From the NCBI RefSeq assembly GCF_009807035.1, contig NZ_WUBI01000003.1:124001-188000 (forward strand): 64,000 bases of DNA, read 5' to 3'. The translations under genes were made by a program, and so were the position numbers. Within the stretch, counting starts at the first letter, position 1; each line of letters begins with the position of its first letter. The notes under the pieces are model-generated. The model saw nothing but the letters and a program-made list of their open reading frames with translations, ran no database searches and was not told where the DNA came from. Of this stretch, positions 32,887 through 42,568 are shown piece by piece. This DNA is from Paenibacillus dendrobii (GTDB lineage: Bacteria > Bacillota > Bacilli > Paenibacillales > Paenibacillaceae).

Positions 32887-34266
32887 ATGGAGAACTCAAC
32901 TTCAATTAAAGAAACAACACCACAAAAACATCATATATTCAGTTCTGCTAATGGACAGAGCCTGGGAGAAATCAACAACACCGTTTCGCTTCCGAAGAAT
33001 GCAGGATTCTGGAAGAAATTAGCCGCCTACAGCGGCCCTGGCGTTCTGGTCGCCGTCGGATACATGGATCCGGGAAACTGGATAACATCCATACAAGGCG
33101 GGGCACAATTTGGTTATACTCTTCTCAGCATCATTCTACTGTCCAGCCTGATCGCCATGCTGCTGCAAAGCATGTGCGCCAAGCTTGGAATTGTTACCGG
33201 AATGGATCTGGCCCAGGCTACGCGCCAAGCTACCAGCAAACCGGTTGCCGTTGTATTGTGGATTTTGACGGAACTCGCCATCATGGCGACGGATATCGCC
33301 GAAGTCATCGGGGGCGCGGTGGCGCTGCAGCTATTATTCAAAATCCCGCTCCTCGTCGGCGTATTAATCACCACACTAGACGTACTTCTGCTCTTATTGC
33401 TGACGAAAGTCGGATTCCGGAAAATCGAAGCCATTGTGGCTACGTTAATCGCAACCATTTTTATTGTTTTCTTTTATGAGGTGCTTTTATCCAGCCCAAG
33501 TATTGGCCCTCTGCTTCAAGGCTTCATTCCCAGCCCTGAAATTGCGACCAATAACGGCATGCTGCTGATCGCACTCGGTATCGTCGGGGCGACCGTCATG
33601 CCCCACAACCTGTACTTGCACTCTTCCTTGGTTCAAACCCGTCAATTCGATCGCACCCGTGAAGGCAAAAAAGAAGCCGTGCGCTTTGCGACGATCGATT
33701 CGAACCTTCAGCTCAGTATTGCTTTTGTCATCAATTGCCTGCTGTTGATCCTGGGAGCTGCCATGTTCTTCGGTACCTCCAGCGACTTGGGCCGCTTCAC
33801 GGATTTGTACAACGCACTGTCCGATAACGCCATTGTCGGAGCGATTGCAAGTCCGGTGCTCAGCACATTGTTTGCCGTAGCCCTGCTGGCCTCCGGTCAA
33901 AACTCGACGATTACGGGGACCTTGTCCGGACAGATTGTCATGGAAGGCTTTATCCGAATGAAAATGCCAACTTGGCTGCGCAGAATCATTACGCGGGTCA
34001 TCGCGGTAGTTCCCGTCATTATCTGCGTCATTGTGTATGGAGGCAAAGAAAATGCGGTAGAACAACTGCTGCTGTATACGCAAGTGTTCCTGAGCGTACA
34101 ATTACCTTTTGCAATCATTCCTTTGACCATATTCACAAGCGACAAAAAACGGATGGGCGAATTCGGCAACCCCGTTTGGGTGAAGTATCTGTCATGGACC
34201 ATCGCCATCATTCTGTCAGTGCTGAACGTATTTCTGATTTATGGTACCTTTGCCGGATTAGGCTAA
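32887..34266 (+). CDS. mntH: Nramp-family Mn2+/Fe2+ transporter
   Basis: A 459-residue proton-coupled divalent metal importer with eleven or so membrane helices. The metal-binding helices are recognisable: YMDPGNWITS in helix 1 (DPGN motif) and VGATVMPHNLYLHSSL in helix 6 (MPH motif), plus the loop GQNSTITGTLSGQIVMEGF. Length and motifs match MntH. The ATG at 32887 has AAGGGA six bases upstream; the ATG at 32872 lacks a site. An MntR-like operator overlaps the promoter, supporting manganese as the main substrate. Confidence 0.92.
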   Translation: MENSTSIKETTPQKHHIFSSANGQSLGEINNTVSLPKNAGFWKKLAAYSGPGVLVAVGYMDPGNWITSIQGGAQFGYTLLSIILLSSLIAMLLQSMCAKLGIVTGMDLAQATRQATSKPVAVVLWILTELAIMATDIAEVIGGAVALQLLFKIPLLVGVLITTLDVLLLLLLTKVGFRKIEAIVATLIATIFIVFFYEVLLSSPSIGPLLQGFIPSPEIATNNGMLLIALGIVGATVMPHNLYLHSSLVQTRQFDRTREGKKEAVRFATIDSNLQLSIAFVINCLLLILGAAMFFGTSSDLGRFTDLYNALSDNAIVGAIASPVLSTLFAVALLASGQNSTITGTLSGQIVMEGFIRMKMPTWLRRIITRVIAVVPVIICVIVYGGKENAVEQLLLYTQVFLSVQLPFAIIPLTIFTSDKKRMGEFGNPVWVKYLSWTIAIILSVLNVFLIYGTFAGLG

Positions 34267-34346
34267 TGGAATGGATTAGCGACGTAAAGCTTAAAGACCG
34301 CCAGTTGCGAATTGAAGGCATTGGCCGGCATCTCTTCCTCTATTTC

Positions 34347-34402
34347 TAAAAAGACAAGGACCTTTCGCAGCCATCCATATGGCGATCGAAAGGTCCTTGT
34401 CT
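34347..34402 (-). terminator. Terminator of the secreted GH32 gene (bidirectional stem)
   Basis: A perfect 16-bp stem, AGACAAGGACCTTTCG (34352-34367) with its complement at 34387-34402; read leftward it is followed by TTTTTAG. It separates the convergent mntH and fructanase genes. Confidence 0.85.
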
Positions 34403-34430
34403 CATGTTATTTCATCTATTCCCACTTCAC

Positions 34431-37400
34431 TTAAATTCCTGCTGTCTCCATCGCCGTATGCGGACTGAGGCTCCAGCTTTGCCGCCGCTCGCCAGGTTTG
34501 ATCTCGCCCAACTGCAGCTGCGTATCGTCCGCAGATACTTCTAGCGCTTTGCCGCTATGAACGGAAATGATGGTTACGGTGCCGTCTTCATTATTCACGA
34601 TCTTCCACCGCTGATTGTTGAAGCCGAGATAATCGTAGAGCTGAATGCGGTTTTGACCTGTATCCAAATCCAAGGTTTTCCCCTCTTTCGTCCGGATCGA
34701 GAATGATCCGTCTCCGGTAGGAACAAGCACCCATTGCTGCTTGGAAGAGCCGTCCGGCACTCTGACCGTCACCCGCTCTCCGTTTTGCGATTGTTCCACA
34801 TGAAGGGCCAGATCGGAGCCTGCATTCACCAGACGGGTTGCGACCAGAGCTGCATCCGACATATGACTGACATGCACATGCTGATAATACGCCTGCCCGC
34901 CAAACACATTCAAGCCGAAACTTCCTTCCGCAAACGTACCGTCCTTCACGTCTACGACCTTTTCGCCGTCGAGGTCCACTTGGATATGCGGACCGCTCGC
35001 TTGAATTTTGACATGGTAGGTTTTCCCCGCTTCGATAAACCTTGGGACCTTCGCCAGCACCTGACGATCCTCAAACCGGCCATCCACTTTATAGAACAGA
35101 CGGATAGCTTTCAATGTCGGATCCAGGTTGAAATAATATCCGCTTCGCCCGTCTTCGCTGGCACGAAACAGGATCGACCCCGCGCTGCCGGCTTCGCCTA
35201 GCCGCATATCCGCTTCATACGTAAAATCTCCGGCATGTTCCTTCGCCATGTAATTCGCATCGCTCGGATAACTGCCGCGTATCCCATGCTCGGTGACGAC
35301 CCACTTCGATGCCGAAAGATCCGGCTTCCATCCGGTCAGATTGGTGTCGAATGTCCCGCTGGTGACCTTAACCGCAGTGCTGGCGGATACTTTTCCGTTC
35401 GGAGCCGAGGCTGTGATGACCGCCTCTCCGGCTTGGCCTGCCTTTAGGACCGCATGCACTTGATCCGAGGAAGTGATCGAAACGATATCCGGACGGCTCG
35501 ATTTCCACTTGATCGGGCTTAATCCGTTCCCGGAACCCTGGGCATAGGATGCGTACAACTCTTCCGTCTGTCCCTTGGACAGCTCCAGCAGGTCTTGATC
35601 CATAACGATTCCCGCCGATGGCTCCTGCCCCTCTCTCCAGATGTTCCCCAGGCTGTAAACTTGGAGTGAAACGATCTTCACTTTGCCCTCTTTCGCATAG
35701 AAGCTCATGCCTCTTCTTGCCGCATCCGGAAAAATGACATCAGAGAACACGACCTTGCCATCGTTCCCGAACACTTCGACCGAGGATTCATCCACAAAAA
35801 TGCGCAGCTTGATCCGCTTGTTCTCCGGCTCAAGCGAAGCTTCATGCCTTGTGGTGAATTGGCTTGAAAAATCGGTTGTTCCGGAATCAGAGCGATCCAC
35901 GAAGATTTGCCGGTTTCCCGGTTTGTAGCCCACGACCGTCTTCTGATCTCCGCCCTGGCGCAGAAGGAAGCCGAATTCCGAAGCGGCTCCTCCCTGCGGA
36001 AGTTCCAGTTCAGCCTGTATTTCGTAAGCGCCGGATACGATGCCCTTCAATATATTTTCCGATGACGGTGTAACCTCCCGGCTTGCGACCTGCAGCATCT
36101 GGCTGCGAAGCGAAGCAAGCTCGCGAATTGGGGTCTGAACCATGCGGACGCCTGCATCCGTCATTTTCAGAGATACCTCTCTGGGGATGGTCAGCTGCCC
36201 TTTCCAGCCCGTTGTCGGAAAACTGAACGGGTAATCCCAATTCGTCATCCAGGCGAGCATAACCCGGCGGCCATCAGGCATATCCGAGAAGGACATCGAG
36301 GCGTAAAATTCCTTGCCCCAATCGGTTCTCAGCACTTGACCTACCGGATTGTCATTGATGAATTTCCCTTCGGGCGTCAGTTCGCCGATAAAATATTCCG
36401 CATCCGATCCCTGCGTCTTCGGATTTGCCCCGGTGCTGATCATCAGCACCCATTTGCGCTGACCCGTACCGCTGACCGGAAGCTGGAACAAATCCGGGCA
36501 CTCCCATACGCCTCCGCGGACATAGTCCCCGTAGCCAAAGTTATCCGTTAATGTCCAGTCGAGCAGATTACTGGAGGTAAAGAAGCGGATATGATCACCG
36601 CCGGATACGACCATCACCCACCGTCCGTTTGCCTCGTCCCGTACGACCTTCGGATCGCGGAAGTCCCATCCGCCGGGATCTTCTCCGTTCTTGCCCGGAT
36701 TGTCGATCACGATGGGACGATCCTTGGCATACTGCCAGGTACGGCCATGATCGGTGCTGTAAGCCAGCCCGATTTTCTGGTTGCCTCCAGGCAGATCCGG
36801 ATTGTAGGACGTGTAATAGGCGATCAGCCCCTTGCCGCCCGAGGACCCGAACAGACCGGACGCGTTCGTGGTATCGGCTACCGCAGAGCCGGACCATACA
36901 TGTCCGAGATCGTTCCAGGGCAGGGCGATCGGCAGGCTTTTGAAGTGAACCAAATCCTTGCTGACGGCATGCGCCCACTGACCCCCATCCTGGTGGAAAA
37001 GATGGTATTCCCCATCGAAATAGACCAGCCCATTCGGATCGCTCGCCGAGCCCCTTATCGGACTATAATGATACGAAGGCCGGTATTTTTCCGTATAGTA
37101 ACCTTCGCTCGGCGTGGAATATACATCTTGAAAATAAGCCGTACCCTTGTTCACCACAAGGCCGTGAAAACCGCTTGCGATATTTCCGTCCTTCACATCG
37201 ATGGCTGCCGGCGAGTAACCGTCTACGAATACCTGAATCCGCTGGCCAATGGCTCTAATCTCAAGATGATGCTTCGTTGCCGTTGTACCTGGATAGGTAA
37301 TGCCTGAAGTGTCCAGAACGGTCCCATCGGCCTTTTGCAGCCGCGCCCTTGCCCGGTTGCCCTCGCTTATCAGCACCGCTTCATATCCCTTGGTACCCTG

Positions 37401-38255
37401 CTCGTTCGCCCGGAATAGCAAACCGGCCGAGGATTGCTCTCCCAAGATGACGTTTCCTTCATATATAACGTCCGCAGACTGGTTCCGGCGTGTCTGCAGC
37501 GCGGTTTTCCCGCCTGTTCCCGATCCTTTAAGTCCCTTGAGATCCGGCTGCCAGTTTCCTTGCGAAGCCAACACGTCGTTTAGATTTCCGTTCATACTGC
37601 TGACTTGAATATTCTGAAACAACGCCGCACCGTCCCACACATGCAGCCCAAGGTACCCCGTCATGTGCGATGAGTCTTTCACTTCCATAAGGGGCTGGTA
37701 TGAACTGCCCCAATATACTTGGAGGTTAGCGCCTTCAGCCTTGACCTTAAGGTGGTAGATCTCTCCTGGATTTAACTTGACCTGCCTTTCCACCTTCAGC
37801 TTTCCGTCTCCCCCGTCCGCATCTTTCAGACGAATGATACCGGCACCCGGCGCGATTTGCAGCATGTAAGAGGACCAGCCGTTTTCACTTGCTCGGAATA
37901 GGAGGGTAGCATCCGGGTTGCCTTCGCTCTTAACCATGACATCCGCCTCATAGATAAAATCGTCTGCTTTCGTTTCGGACATTGCCATCACATTTTCTTT
38001 GGAATCCGATGTGAGCAGCAGTCCTTCGTTCGAATTCTCCATATGTCCCTTGCCTTGGATCTGCCACCCGCTCAAATTGCTATGAATTGCGCTTTCTATA
38101 ACAGCATCTGCCTCCTTTTGCTCTCCTGATGCCGGAGAAGTGGACGGAGCCGGGCTGGCCCAACTCTGCCCTGAATCCGCGTTGAACGATATCGCCGCAG
38201 AACATGCTAATATGCTGGATAAGCATAAGCAAAGGATGCCTTTTCTTGTTTTCAT
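34431..38255 (-). CDS. Secreted multidomain GH32 fructanase (levanase/inulinase type)
   Basis: A 1274-residue extracellular enzyme. Signal peptide 1-33; two concanavalin-like sugar-binding modules (about 55-220 and 230-382); GH32 five-blade propeller (about 390-715) with nucleophile D406 (SDPNG), transition-state D534 (FRDPK) and acid/base E585 (WECPDLF); GH32 C-terminal sandwich to about 870; a bacterial Ig-like module (about 885-965); a third concanavalin-like module (970-1130); and a ricin-type beta-trefoil lectin end (about 1135-1270, two QxW motifs). It should split levan or inulin outside the cell. The ATG follows GGAAAGGGAGAGAACAGCGG. A CcpA-type site precedes it. Confidence 0.88.
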   Translation of the reverse strand: MKTRKGILCLCLSSILACSAAISFNADSGQSWASPAPSTSPASGEQKEADAVIESAIHSNLSGWQIQGKGHMENSNEGLLLTSDSKENVMAMSETKADDFIYEADVMVKSEGNPDATLLFRASENGWSSYMLQIAPGAGIIRLKDADGGDGKLKVERQVKLNPGEIYHLKVKAEGANLQVYWGSSYQPLMEVKDSSHMTGYLGLHVWDGAALFQNIQVSSMNGNLNDVLASQGNWQPDLKGLKGSGTGGKTALQTRRNQSADVIYEGNVILGEQSSAGLLFRANEQGTKGYEAVLISEGNRARARLQKADGTVLDTSGITYPGTTATKHHLEIRAIGQRIQVFVDGYSPAAIDVKDGNIASGFHGLVVNKGTAYFQDVYSTPSEGYYTEKYRPSYHYSPIRGSASDPNGLVYFDGEYHLFHQDGGQWAHAVSKDLVHFKSLPIALPWNDLGHVWSGSAVADTTNASGLFGSSGGKGLIAYYTSYNPDLPGGNQKIGLAYSTDHGRTWQYAKDRPIVIDNPGKNGEDPGGWDFRDPKVVRDEANGRWVMVVSGGDHIRFFTSSNLLDWTLTDNFGYGDYVRGGVWECPDLFQLPVSGTGQRKWVLMISTGANPKTQGSDAEYFIGELTPEGKFINDNPVGQVLRTDWGKEFYASMSFSDMPDGRRVMLAWMTNWDYPFSFPTTGWKGQLTIPREVSLKMTDAGVRMVQTPIRELASLRSQMLQVASREVTPSSENILKGIVSGAYEIQAELELPQGGAASEFGFLLRQGGDQKTVVGYKPGNRQIFVDRSDSGTTDFSSQFTTRHEASLEPENKRIKLRIFVDESSVEVFGNDGKVVFSDVIFPDAARRGMSFYAKEGKVKIVSLQVYSLGNIWREGQEPSAGIVMDQDLLELSKGQTEELYASYAQGSGNGLSPIKWKSSRPDIVSITSSDQVHAVLKAGQAGEAVITASAPNGKVSASTAVKVTSGTFDTNLTGWKPDLSASKWVVTEHGIRGSYPSDANYMAKEHAGDFTYEADMRLGEAGSAGSILFRASEDGRSGYYFNLDPTLKAIRLFYKVDGRFEDRQVLAKVPRFIEAGKTYHVKIQASGPHIQVDLDGEKVVDVKDGTFAEGSFGLNVFGGQAYYQHVHVSHMSDAALVATRLVNAGSDLALHVEQSQNGERVTVRVPDGSSKQQWVLVPTGDGSFSIRTKEGKTLDLDTGQNRIQLYDYLGFNNQRWKIVNNEDGTVTIISVHSGKALEVSADDTQLQLGEIKPGERRQSWSLSPHTAMETAGI

Positions 38256-38281
38256 CCGCTGTTCTCTCCCTTTCCGCTTTA

Positions 38282-38296
38282 TGGTAACCGCTTACA
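38282..38296 (-). promoter_or_regulatory. Candidate CcpA cre site
   Basis: On the minus strand TGTAAGCGGTTACCA is close to the cre consensus TGWAANCGNTNWCA. It lies about 30 bp before the fructanase start codon, placed to block transcription when preferred sugars are present. Confidence 0.6.
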
Positions 38297-38436
38297 AATA
38301 TACTTTTATCTAAATGCCGTTTAAGCAAGAAGAATCATCATCCACCCTATGAACAGCCGAACCGCTTGTTTGCTGCCGACCGTACATAAAGGATCGATGA
38401 TGATCAGAATGAAAGATTCGGGATTAGATGCAGAGA

Positions 38437-39318
38437 CTATCGGTTTTTTTCCAGCGCCTGTAATCCAAGGGCCAATGCACCGTACAAGCCGGATTGAGCC
38501 CCAAGTCCCGGAGGAACGATGTATTCCTCTATACGGTCCAGAATTTCCTCGGCATGCACATAACCGTTCAGATTCCGCTGCACTTCTTCACGGATCAACG
38601 GGAACAGCTGGTGCTGCTGCATAACGCCTCCGCCCAGGATGACTTTTTGCGGCGAGTTCATCAGAATCGCCCCGGTCAAAGCCTGCGCTATATAATGCGC
38701 TTCGATGGACCAAGCCGGATGATCGGGCGGCAGCATATGCCCCTTCATCTTCCAGCGCGCTTCAATGGCCGGCCCCGAGGCCATGCCTTCCAGGCAGTCG
38801 CCATGAAACGGGCACATGCCCGAAAACGGGTCCTCCGGATGGCGCCTGACCGGTACATGCCCACCTTCCGGATGAACCAGGCCATGCACGAGCTGCCCGC
38901 CGGAATAAATGCCGATGCCCACACCTGTCCCAATCGTGTAATATACGCAGCTGTCCAGTCCTTGGGCAGCGCCCCAAACCGCTTCTCCCAAGGCCGCGGC
39001 ATTCACGTCCGTATCCCATCCGAAAGGGACGGCGAAATGACTGCGCAGCTTTTCAAGGAAAGGATACCGGGCCCATCCCGGTTTAGGCGTCGTCGTGATA
39101 TAGCCGTATTCCGGGCTGTCCGGCTTGAGATTGATCGGACCGAACGAGCCGATGCCGACCGCCTCCGCTTGCTTGTCTTTAAAATATGAAATCACTTTGG
39201 GCATGGTGATATCCGGATGTTCGGTGGCAAAGCTGATGCTGTCTTCCATCTCGCCATGTTCGTTTCCGATGCCGCAGACGAATTTGGTTCCGCCTGCCTC
39301 AATTGCTCCAATGCGCAT
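38437..39318 (-). CDS. ROK-family fructokinase
   Basis: A 293-residue sugar kinase. The ATP motif is GAIEAGGTKFVCG near the start; IGTGVGIGIYSGGQL and the zinc-type motif with CPFHGDCLEGMASGPA (about 170-190) are those of ROK fructokinases such as YdhR. It phosphorylates fructose released by the GH32 enzymes to fructose 6-phosphate. The ATG at 39318 is chosen for GGAG upstream and the family N terminus MRIGAIEAGG; the frame extends to 39336. It is 41 bp after the intracellular GH32 gene. Confidence 0.9.
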   Translation of the reverse strand: MRIGAIEAGGTKFVCGIGNEHGEMEDSISFATEHPDITMPKVISYFKDKQAEAVGIGSFGPINLKPDSPEYGYITTTPKPGWARYPFLEKLRSHFAVPFGWDTDVNAAALGEAVWGAAQGLDSCVYYTIGTGVGIGIYSGGQLVHGLVHPEGGHVPVRRHPEDPFSGMCPFHGDCLEGMASGPAIEARWKMKGHMLPPDHPAWSIEAHYIAQALTGAILMNSPQKVILGGGVMQQHQLFPLIREEVQRNLNGYVHAEEILDRIEEYIVPPGLGAQSGLYGALALGLQALEKNR

Positions 39319-39359
39319 TAGACTGGTTCTCCTCACATGTGTTGATTTACCGTTTGCGT

Positions 39360-40823
39360 CTATACGGACAATTCATAGATATCCAGCGAATTGATGATCA
39401 TCTGCGCATCGTCTGCGAATACCGAAATTCCGGTAGAGGCCGAATCCGGGTAAATCAAGTCGGTCAGCACGACCCGGCCGCCGCCTGCGAATACCTCCAC
39501 CGAAGATCTGTCAACGAAAATACGCAGTTCAAGTCCCTCTTCGCCGTCCTCCAGAACGGCTGAATGAATGCATGGGAATTCCGGATGGAAATCGGTCACG
39601 CCTGATCGGGTACGGTCCACATATACTGCCTCCGTATCCCCGTTGTATCCGATCACCGTCTCCTGCCCCGCACCTGCTCTCACTTTAAAAGCAATGGATT
39701 GAGCTGATTCCATGCGGACATGCATCTCGAAAATTTCAAGCCGAAGGCCAGACAGCTCGGATGACGCCTGCTCCACGGTTTTGGGTCCAAGGGAAAGAAC
39801 AGGCTGCCGGTACGCCTTCAGTTCACGAGCCGGCTGCTGAACCAGCATGACTTCGCCGTTTCGCGAACGAAGCTCGAGCTCTCTTGCGATCGTCATCGCC
39901 CCTCTCCATCCGCCTGTAGGCGTTAGATTGGCATATTTCCAATTGCTCATCCAGCCGATGAAGAGGCATCTGCCATCCGCTGCCGGAATATCCGACCAGC
40001 TAACTCCGGCATAGTTGTCTCTGCCGAGATCCAGCCACCGGATCTTGGCCACGGAGCATTCATCCGGCGTAAAGCGAGTGCCGTCAAACTCCCCTGTAAA
40101 ATATTGCGTTCTTGAGCCCTCCGTAAAATCCGGATGATCCCCGATACTTACGAGCATCACCCACTTGCTGTTGTCTTGCGCCCCATCGACGGGAAGAGCA
40201 AATAAATCGGGGCACTCCCAGACGCCGCCATGGAATCCGATCCCTTCTCCGAACTCACTGCAAAACGTCCAGTTCTTGAGATCCGGGGAACGATAAAGGC
40301 TGACGGACTGACCGCATGCCACAATCATTGACCATTGCGAGGAAGGTTCATGCCAGAACACCTTCGGATCGCGGAAATCGATGAACGAATCATGCCGCAG
40401 CACCGGATTCCCTTCGTATTTCGTCCAGGTTCTGCCCTCATCCGTACTGTAAGCAAGACTTTGGCATTGGACCGGGTGCTCTGCTCCCTCAACGTCGGCA
40501 TGATGCGTGAATATGGCGACAAGCCCCGGCTCATCCTCGAAGAAGCCCGTCGTATTGTTCCAATCGACCACAGCGCTTCCCGAGAAGATCATCCCATGCT
40601 CATCCGGGGCAAGAGCGATGGGAAGCTCCTCCCACGATACCAGGTCCTTGCTGACCGCATGTCCCCAGTGCATCGGTCCCCAGGTGGTTCCAAACGGATG
40701 ATGCTGATAAAACAAATGGTATTCCCCTTTAAAGTAGACCATCCCGTTCGGATCGTTCATCCATTTCTCCTTCGGGGAGAAATGATACGCCCCCCGATGA
40801 TTTTGCTTTAGCATTGTAGACAT
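39360..40823 (-). CDS. Intracellular GH32 fructosidase (sucrose/fructo-oligosaccharide hydrolase)
   Basis: A 487-residue GH32 enzyme without signal peptide. Catalytic residues are D24 in WMNDPNG, D152 in FRDPK and E203 in WECPDLF; the C-terminal sandwich follows from about 330. The lack of a signal and its place between an ABC importer and a fructokinase show that it cuts imported fructo-oligosaccharides in the cytoplasm. Sucrose 6-phosphate is less likely because no phosphotransferase system is encoded here. The ATG at 40823 has AAGGAGCTTAAATG behind it. Confidence 0.9.
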   Translation of the reverse strand: MSTMLKQNHRGAYHFSPKEKWMNDPNGMVYFKGEYHLFYQHHPFGTTWGPMHWGHAVSKDLVSWEELPIALAPDEHGMIFSGSAVVDWNNTTGFFEDEPGLVAIFTHHADVEGAEHPVQCQSLAYSTDEGRTWTKYEGNPVLRHDSFIDFRDPKVFWHEPSSQWSMIVACGQSVSLYRSPDLKNWTFCSEFGEGIGFHGGVWECPDLFALPVDGAQDNSKWVMLVSIGDHPDFTEGSRTQYFTGEFDGTRFTPDECSVAKIRWLDLGRDNYAGVSWSDIPAADGRCLFIGWMSNWKYANLTPTGGWRGAMTIARELELRSRNGEVMLVQQPARELKAYRQPVLSLGPKTVEQASSELSGLRLEIFEMHVRMESAQSIAFKVRAGAGQETVIGYNGDTEAVYVDRTRSGVTDFHPEFPCIHSAVLEDGEEGLELRIFVDRSSVEVFAGGGRVVLTDLIYPDSASTGISVFADDAQMIINSLDIYELSV

Positions 40824-40856
40824 TCATTTAAGCTCCTTCATTATGACTGTCATGCT

Positions 40857-40895
40857 GAAACGGCCGCATCAACGCGAAGCGCACGCGGCCGTTTC
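40857..40895 (-). other. Strong intergenic hairpin without T-tract
   Basis: GAAACGGCCGC (40857-40867) pairs perfectly with GCGGCCGTTTC (40885-40895) and an inner GCGAAGCGC helper. No T-run follows. Such stems often protect the upstream RNA, so that the binding protein is made in excess over the downstream enzymes. Confidence 0.6.
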
Positions 40896-40913
40896 AATCA
40901 CGTTTCCATGTTA

Positions 40914-42512
40914 TTATTTTGTGTTCCGGTCATATCCCGCTTGTTTAATGGAAAGCCAATCTTGCAGCCCCAATCGATTCAACTCTTTCAAATAAGCGTC
41001 CCACTCCTGGTCGACTTTCCCGTTTTGATACCATTCCGTGCGTTTTCTCTCCAGGTAGGCGAACATGTCGGTTTGGATGGTTGACAATCGATCCAGCTCA
41101 TCGATGGAAAAGAACACGTTAGGATAGGTATTCTCCGCCTTCATGTGCGGAACCATCACGTCCTTGAGCAGCTTCAGTCTCCACGCCGCATCATCAGGCA
41201 TCGTCGTATATTTGCCGTAATATCCGTTCAAAATCGCCAGAGGTCCGGCGATGCTCGTCTTTTGTCTCAGCTCGACAGGAGCCGTGCCTTCCAGAGGCAG
41301 ATGCTTCAGCATTCCTTTGGCTTCGTCGAGCTCAAAAATGTTCTGCTGCTTATCATCCCCGTACGTCCCCCAGTTGTCCTGGACGGATTGCAGCGGATCA
41401 TAGAGCTGGTCGACCCATTTTGCGGTCTCATCCAAATGTTTGTTACTGCTGGTAACCACCATGCGCCCACGATCCAGACCGATGCCGTTCGTTCGGGTCA
41501 CGTTGACCTCGCCGCTCGGACCTGCAAGCGGAGGCATCAGATCATACGTATCGTTATTGCCGGTAATGTTGGCCTTATCCCATGTAAAGTACAAGCCGTA
41601 CCTGTTATCCTTGCCTTTGGCAAGATACGTGTTCCAGTCCTGCTGAAACGACTCAATATCAATCAAGCCTTCCTGGTACAATTCATGAACGAACTTGACG
41701 GCTTCCTTATAACCATCTTCCGAGGCGGTAAAGACAACCTTGCCGTCATTCGTCACCACCGTGTGGTCCCAGTTCTCTCCAAGCCCAAAGGAAGCGAACA
41801 AGAAGGCCAGATCCTCGCCGCCCGGTTTATTCACGAAGGATAACGGAATTTCGTCTGCCTTCCCGTTGCCGTTCGGGTCCTGCGTTTTAAAAGCGATCAG
41901 CACTTTTTTGAGCTCTTCCGTTGTTTTTGGCATCTCAAGACCTAATTTCTTCAACCATTCGACGTTGATCCAAGGCAGGTCATCCACCGATTGGATGCGT
42001 TCCTTGCCCGACCCGAGTTCCTCGATCCAAGGAAAGGAGTAGATATGTCCATCGGGGGCCGTAATCATCTTTTTATATTCCGGAGCCTGCTCCAGCACCT
42101 TCTTCAAATTCGGCATATGCTGCTCGATCAGGTCATCCAGCGGAATGATCACCCCATCCTTCGCAAGCTTCAGAAGATCGTAGTCACCATATCCGGCATC
42201 AAAAATCGCATCGGGCAAATCCCCGCTCGCCACCGCCAGGTTCCGTTTTTCCGCGAATACGTCACTCGTGTAGTTCTTCCAATTGATATGAATGCCTGTT
42301 TTCTCTTCCAGCCGTTTATTGATGAGCTTGTCGTTCGGGTCGGCCGGGGCCAGCGGTGAGCTTTGCGTCAGGAAATTCAACGTCACTTTGCCATCTTGTG
42401 ATTCGGTTGCCGCTTTTCCGCTGCCGCCGCAGCCGGAAAGGATCAGCAGGGCTGCCAGTGCGGAGACAGATAGGGTTCTCCCCGCATATTTCTTGGCTCT
42501 CATTTTATTCAT
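40914..42512 (-). CDS. ABC importer solute-binding lipoprotein (LipO-like)
   Basis: A 532-residue lipoprotein. The signal ends in a lipobox (LLILSGCGG), so Cys near residue 28 is lipidated and the protein is tethered outside. The rest is a cluster-1 binding fold (KVTLNFLTQSSP, then GDLPDAIFDAGYGDYDLLKLA and GIGLDRGRMVVTSSN) common for oligosaccharide importers in Paenibacillus. It should bind fructo-oligosaccharides for the permeases encoded upstream. The ATG at 42512 follows GGAGGTCATAGAG. Confidence 0.88.
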   Translation of the reverse strand: MNKMRAKKYAGRTLSVSALAALLILSGCGGSGKAATESQDGKVTLNFLTQSSPLAPADPNDKLINKRLEEKTGIHINWKNYTSDVFAEKRNLAVASGDLPDAIFDAGYGDYDLLKLAKDGVIIPLDDLIEQHMPNLKKVLEQAPEYKKMITAPDGHIYSFPWIEELGSGKERIQSVDDLPWINVEWLKKLGLEMPKTTEELKKVLIAFKTQDPNGNGKADEIPLSFVNKPGGEDLAFLFASFGLGENWDHTVVTNDGKVVFTASEDGYKEAVKFVHELYQEGLIDIESFQQDWNTYLAKGKDNRYGLYFTWDKANITGNNDTYDLMPPLAGPSGEVNVTRTNGIGLDRGRMVVTSSNKHLDETAKWVDQLYDPLQSVQDNWGTYGDDKQQNIFELDEAKGMLKHLPLEGTAPVELRQKTSIAGPLAILNGYYGKYTTMPDDAAWRLKLLKDVMVPHMKAENTYPNVFFSIDELDRLSTIQTDMFAYLERKRTEWYQNGKVDQEWDAYLKELNRLGLQDWLSIKQAGYDRNTK

Positions 42513-42568
42513 CTCTATGACCTCCATAATGTAGTAATGGAAAATTGCATCTATGCTCAGGTGATGTC

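Noticed and set aside
36591..37307. A 238-codon plus-strand frame inside the secreted fructanase gene
   Set aside because: It is an antisense shadow of the GH32 gene, caused by high-GC codon bias.
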